Positions 5,349-6,767 of a stretch of 6,767 nucleotides of DNA are shown here, piece after piece. Made by a program: the position numbers and the translations under genes. Below the pieces are notes generated by a model. The model was not told the DNA's origin, searched no databases, and saw nothing but the letters and a program-made list of their open reading frames with translations. The stretch comes from Thermoprotei archaeon (GTDB taxonomy: Archaea > Thermoproteota > Thermoprotei_A > Sulfolobales > Ignisphaeraceae): contig QMWY01000057.1 in NCBI GenBank assembly GCA_003661865.1, positions 1 through 6,767 on the forward strand. The letters are read 5' to 3'. Each line of letters opens with the position of its first letter. Positions within the stretch are counted from its first letter, which is position 1.

Positions 5349-6376
5349 AAAGCCCCACCCCTCGAACGAGCGATGTAGATCAGCAGCACTATAACTGCGG
5401 CCGATGCGTACGAAGCCGCGAGGATGTAACGGGCATTCTCCGAGTACGTGAAGCTGAATACCCCTCGGTTCGGCGGGGGTGTGGAGGTTGCTTCGAGATG
5501 TAGGAGCTGTTCAAGTACGTACTCCAGCTTATCGACCACGCTGCCCCTGGTCATCGGCGTAGGGATGTACACCACCGGAACACCGTACCTAGCCGCCGCC
5601 CCCTCGAGCCACTTCGATGCGTAGTGCTCGCTGGGGCTAGACACCAGCACGAGGTCCACGGATCCGGAGCTTAGCTCCTGCTCTATGCTCTGCAGGTGCC
5701 TAGGAGATAGCTCCAGCCCGTGCTCGGCCAGCACAAGGTGCTCGACCTCTACACCCATCCACGAAACAGCGTACTGGGTGAACGGGAGGTCCGCAACAGC
5801 GCGGAGCTTGAACGCGCCCCAGTACCTGTACAGGGACGATACCCTGCTAAGCACCTCTCCGAGGCGCTCCGCGTAGCACGAAGCCTGTCGGGGGTTGAGA
5901 AGCATCAGCTCCACACTGATGTTCATTACGAACCTGCGGTAGTTATCGAGGTCGTATATAGGCATGTGCAGGTTGATGTTATTCGTCTCCGGGTTCCTCA
6001 ACAGGGTTACGCCGGGGATCCCCGGCAGCTCTATAAGCCTACCCTTCACCAGACCCCGCTCCTTCAGCTCGCGTATCCCCAGCTCGAGAAATGTGTGCCG
6101 CGTTGATACCACTAGATCGGCGTTCTTGAGTAATTCGACATCCCCCGGCTTCAGATGGTATGTGTGTGGATCGGCCCCTGGCGGCACGAGCGGGACCACC
6201 GTATCGTTGCACACTAGCTGTGCCACATCGTCTGCCAGCGACGGGAACGTGACAACGATGACGAGCCCCTCCCCACCCGCATACCCGTGGACGGGGCTCT
6301 GCATAAAGATGGACGCGGCTACTAGGCCCAGCACCAGCGCCATTACCGGGATGCTCCCCATGGCTGCCCAGACCAT
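5345..6376 (-). CDS. ZnuA/TroA-type metal-binding protein with C-terminal membrane anchor
   Basis: The 343-residue protein has an N-terminal signal/hydrophobic segment (about 8-25), then a cluster A-I metal-binding domain (about 37-290). The segment PPGADPHTYHLKPGDVELL, followed by KNADLVV, is the family signature and gives the first ligand, His71. His137 in NINLHMPIYDLDN fits the second. The usual third His, in the H-x-A-F-x-Y context, aligns with Asp196 (VADLPFTQY), and the usual Glu/Asp ligands in the second lobe are not obvious, so the metal site is unusual. A Thr/Pro linker (296-305) leads to a transmembrane segment (about 317-336) followed by ARSR, which would tether the protein to the outside of the membrane. 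It is the first gene of the minus-strand operon and captures metal for the permease. ATG 6376 is used; ATG 6361 is possible. Confidence 0.92.
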   Translation of the reverse strand: MVWAAMGSIPVMALVLGLVAASIFMQSPVHGYAGGEGLVIVVTFPSLADDVAQLVCNDTVVPLVPPGADPHTYHLKPGDVELLKNADLVVSTRHTFLELGIRELKERGLVKGRLIELPGIPGVTLLRNPETNNINLHMPIYDLDNYRRFVMNISVELMLLNPRQASCYAERLGEVLSRVSSLYRYWGAFKLRAVADLPFTQYAVSWMGVEVEHLVLAEHGLELSPRHLQSIEQELSSGSVDLVLVSSPSEHYASKWLEGAAARYGVPVVYIPTPMTRGSVVDKLEYVLEQLLHLEATSTPPPNRGVFSFTYSENARYILAASYASAAVIVLLIYIARSRGGAF

Positions 6377-6380
6377 ATTA

Positions 6381-6420
6381 TGTGCACACAGATTTTAAGC
6401 CAAGATTAGAGGTGTACACA
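6381..6420. promoter_or_regulatory. Divergent promoter with paired palindromes, candidate metal-regulator operator
   Basis: TGTGCACA (6381-6388) and GTGTACAC (6412-6419) are perfect 8-bp palindromes. The related copies GTGCACAC (6382-6389) and GTGTACAC (6412-6419) match at 7 of 8 bases and are exactly 30 bp apart, about three helical turns. Between them lies GATTTTAAGCC (6391-6401), which reads as a TATA-like box in both directions (TTTTAA / TTAAAA). It would set starts near 6420 (plus) and near 6370 (minus), close to the two start codons. A regulator bound to both sites would cover the promoter of both genes. Confidence 0.55.
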
Positions 6421-6423
6421 TCA

Positions 6424-6426
6424 GGG
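6424..6426 (+). promoter_or_regulatory. Ribosome binding site deciding the GTG start of the ATPase
   Basis: The GGG of CAGGGA ends 6 bases before the GTG at 6433. An in-frame GTG at 6412 would lie upstream of the start site predicted from the TATA-like box, so 6433 is preferred. Confidence 0.4.
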
Positions 6427-6432
6427 AACACG

Positions 6433-6767
6433 GTGCCGGAGCCCTCCATAAAGGTCGAAGACCTGACGGCGGTGTTCGGGCGCGAGATCATACTCGAGAA
6501 CTACAGCTTCGAGCTTCGGGGGCCAATGCTTGTACAGGTGATAGGCCCCAACGGCGCTGGGAAGACAACGCTGCTGAGAGCGATCCTGGGGCTGGTGAAG
6601 CCCAGCAGGGGGCGTGTGTACATAGATGGTCTCGATATAGAGGAGCACCCCGAGGTGCTGGGGCGGGCCATCGGCTACGTCCCGCAGCTACAGCTGAGCA
6701 GAGCGGGTATGTACCCCATAACGGCCTGGGAGTACGTTGTGTCGGCGTACATGTTCAGAGCAAAGAG
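6433..6767 (+). CDS. Metal ABC transporter ATP-binding protein, ZnuC/MntA-like (3' truncated)
   Basis: The frame starts at GTG 6433 and stays open to the window end, giving 111 residues of a protein normally about 250 long. The Walker A motif GPNGAGKTT is at 38-46 and the Q-loop glutamine is Gln85 (GYVPQ). The stretch YPITAWEYV (94-102) matches the FPITV-V segment of zinc/manganese ATPases. The signature and Walker B motifs lie beyond the window. It hydrolyses ATP on the cytoplasmic side to drive the permease encoded on the other strand. It is transcribed divergently from the binding-protein/permease/regulator operon, separated by 56 bases, so both arms can be controlled from one region. Confidence 0.93.
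   Translation, partial: MPEPSIKVEDLTAVFGREIILENYSFELRGPMLVQVIGPNGAGKTTLLRAILGLVKPSRGRVYIDGLDIEEHPEVLGRAIGYVPQLQLSRAGMYPITAWEYVVSAYMFRAK

Noticed and set aside
5720..6106. Plus-strand frames antisense to the metal-binding protein
   Set aside because: The opposite strand carries the ZnuA signature with signal and anchor segments, so these are shadows.
6421..6648. Minus-strand 75-codon frame over the start of the ATPase
   Set aside because: It is antisense to the Walker A region of a clear ABC ATPase.
1..6767. CRISPR array, tRNA, rRNA or insertion sequence
   Set aside because: No regularly spaced repeats, cloverleaf, rRNA-like sequence or transposase motif with terminal repeats was found by eye.

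Overview
The window looks like chromosomal DNA from a hyperthermophilic anaerobic archaeon, most likely a Desulfurococcales-type member of the Thermoproteota. The evidence is AGG/AGA/ATA-rich codon use, GTG and TTG starts, GGTGA/GGAGG ribosome binding sites, TATA-like promoters, a short (436 aa) hybrid-cluster protein of the hyperthermophile type, and a ribbon-helix-helix metal regulator. The species is not identified.

Left part (1-2200, + strand). The window opens inside a radical SAM/SPASM enzyme of the heme-pathway type (AhbC/AhbD/NirJ-like), of which only the C-terminal portion is present. About 865 bp without a convincing gene follow (642-1506). They hold several short inverted repeats and competing weak ORFs, possibly decayed coding sequence. 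Next come two closely spaced genes: a 111-aa protein with an N-terminal rubredoxin-type zinc-ribbon/iron site, and a 113-aa single-hairpin ferritin-like protein whose metal-ligand spacing matches the encapsulated-ferritin (EncFtn) family. No encapsulin shell gene is visible.

Middle (2200-4085). The hybrid-cluster protein gene (hcp) runs convergently on the - strand, with all recognisable hybrid-cluster ligands. An 8-bp inverted repeat spans its stop codon and a TATA/GGTGA promoter-leader precedes it. About 450 bp upstream of it contain only weak small ORFs. Rubredoxin-like protein, ferritin-like protein and Hcp together suggest a small oxidative/nitrosative-stress and iron-handling neighbourhood; this is inference.

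Right part (4086-6767). A divergent high-affinity metal uptake locus is present. On the - strand lie a ZnuA/TroA-type solute-binding protein, a ZnuB/TroC-type permease and a NikR-like regulator, tightly packed as an operon. On the + strand, divergently transcribed and cut by the window end, is the matching ABC ATPase. The 56-bp divergent intergenic region has a TATA-like element usable in both directions, flanked by two near-identical 8-bp palindromes 30 bp apart. This is a good candidate operator for the NikR-like regulator. The regulator and the binding protein both depart from classic metal-ligand sets, so the transported metal (Zn, Mn, Ni or Fe) cannot be fixed from sequence alone.
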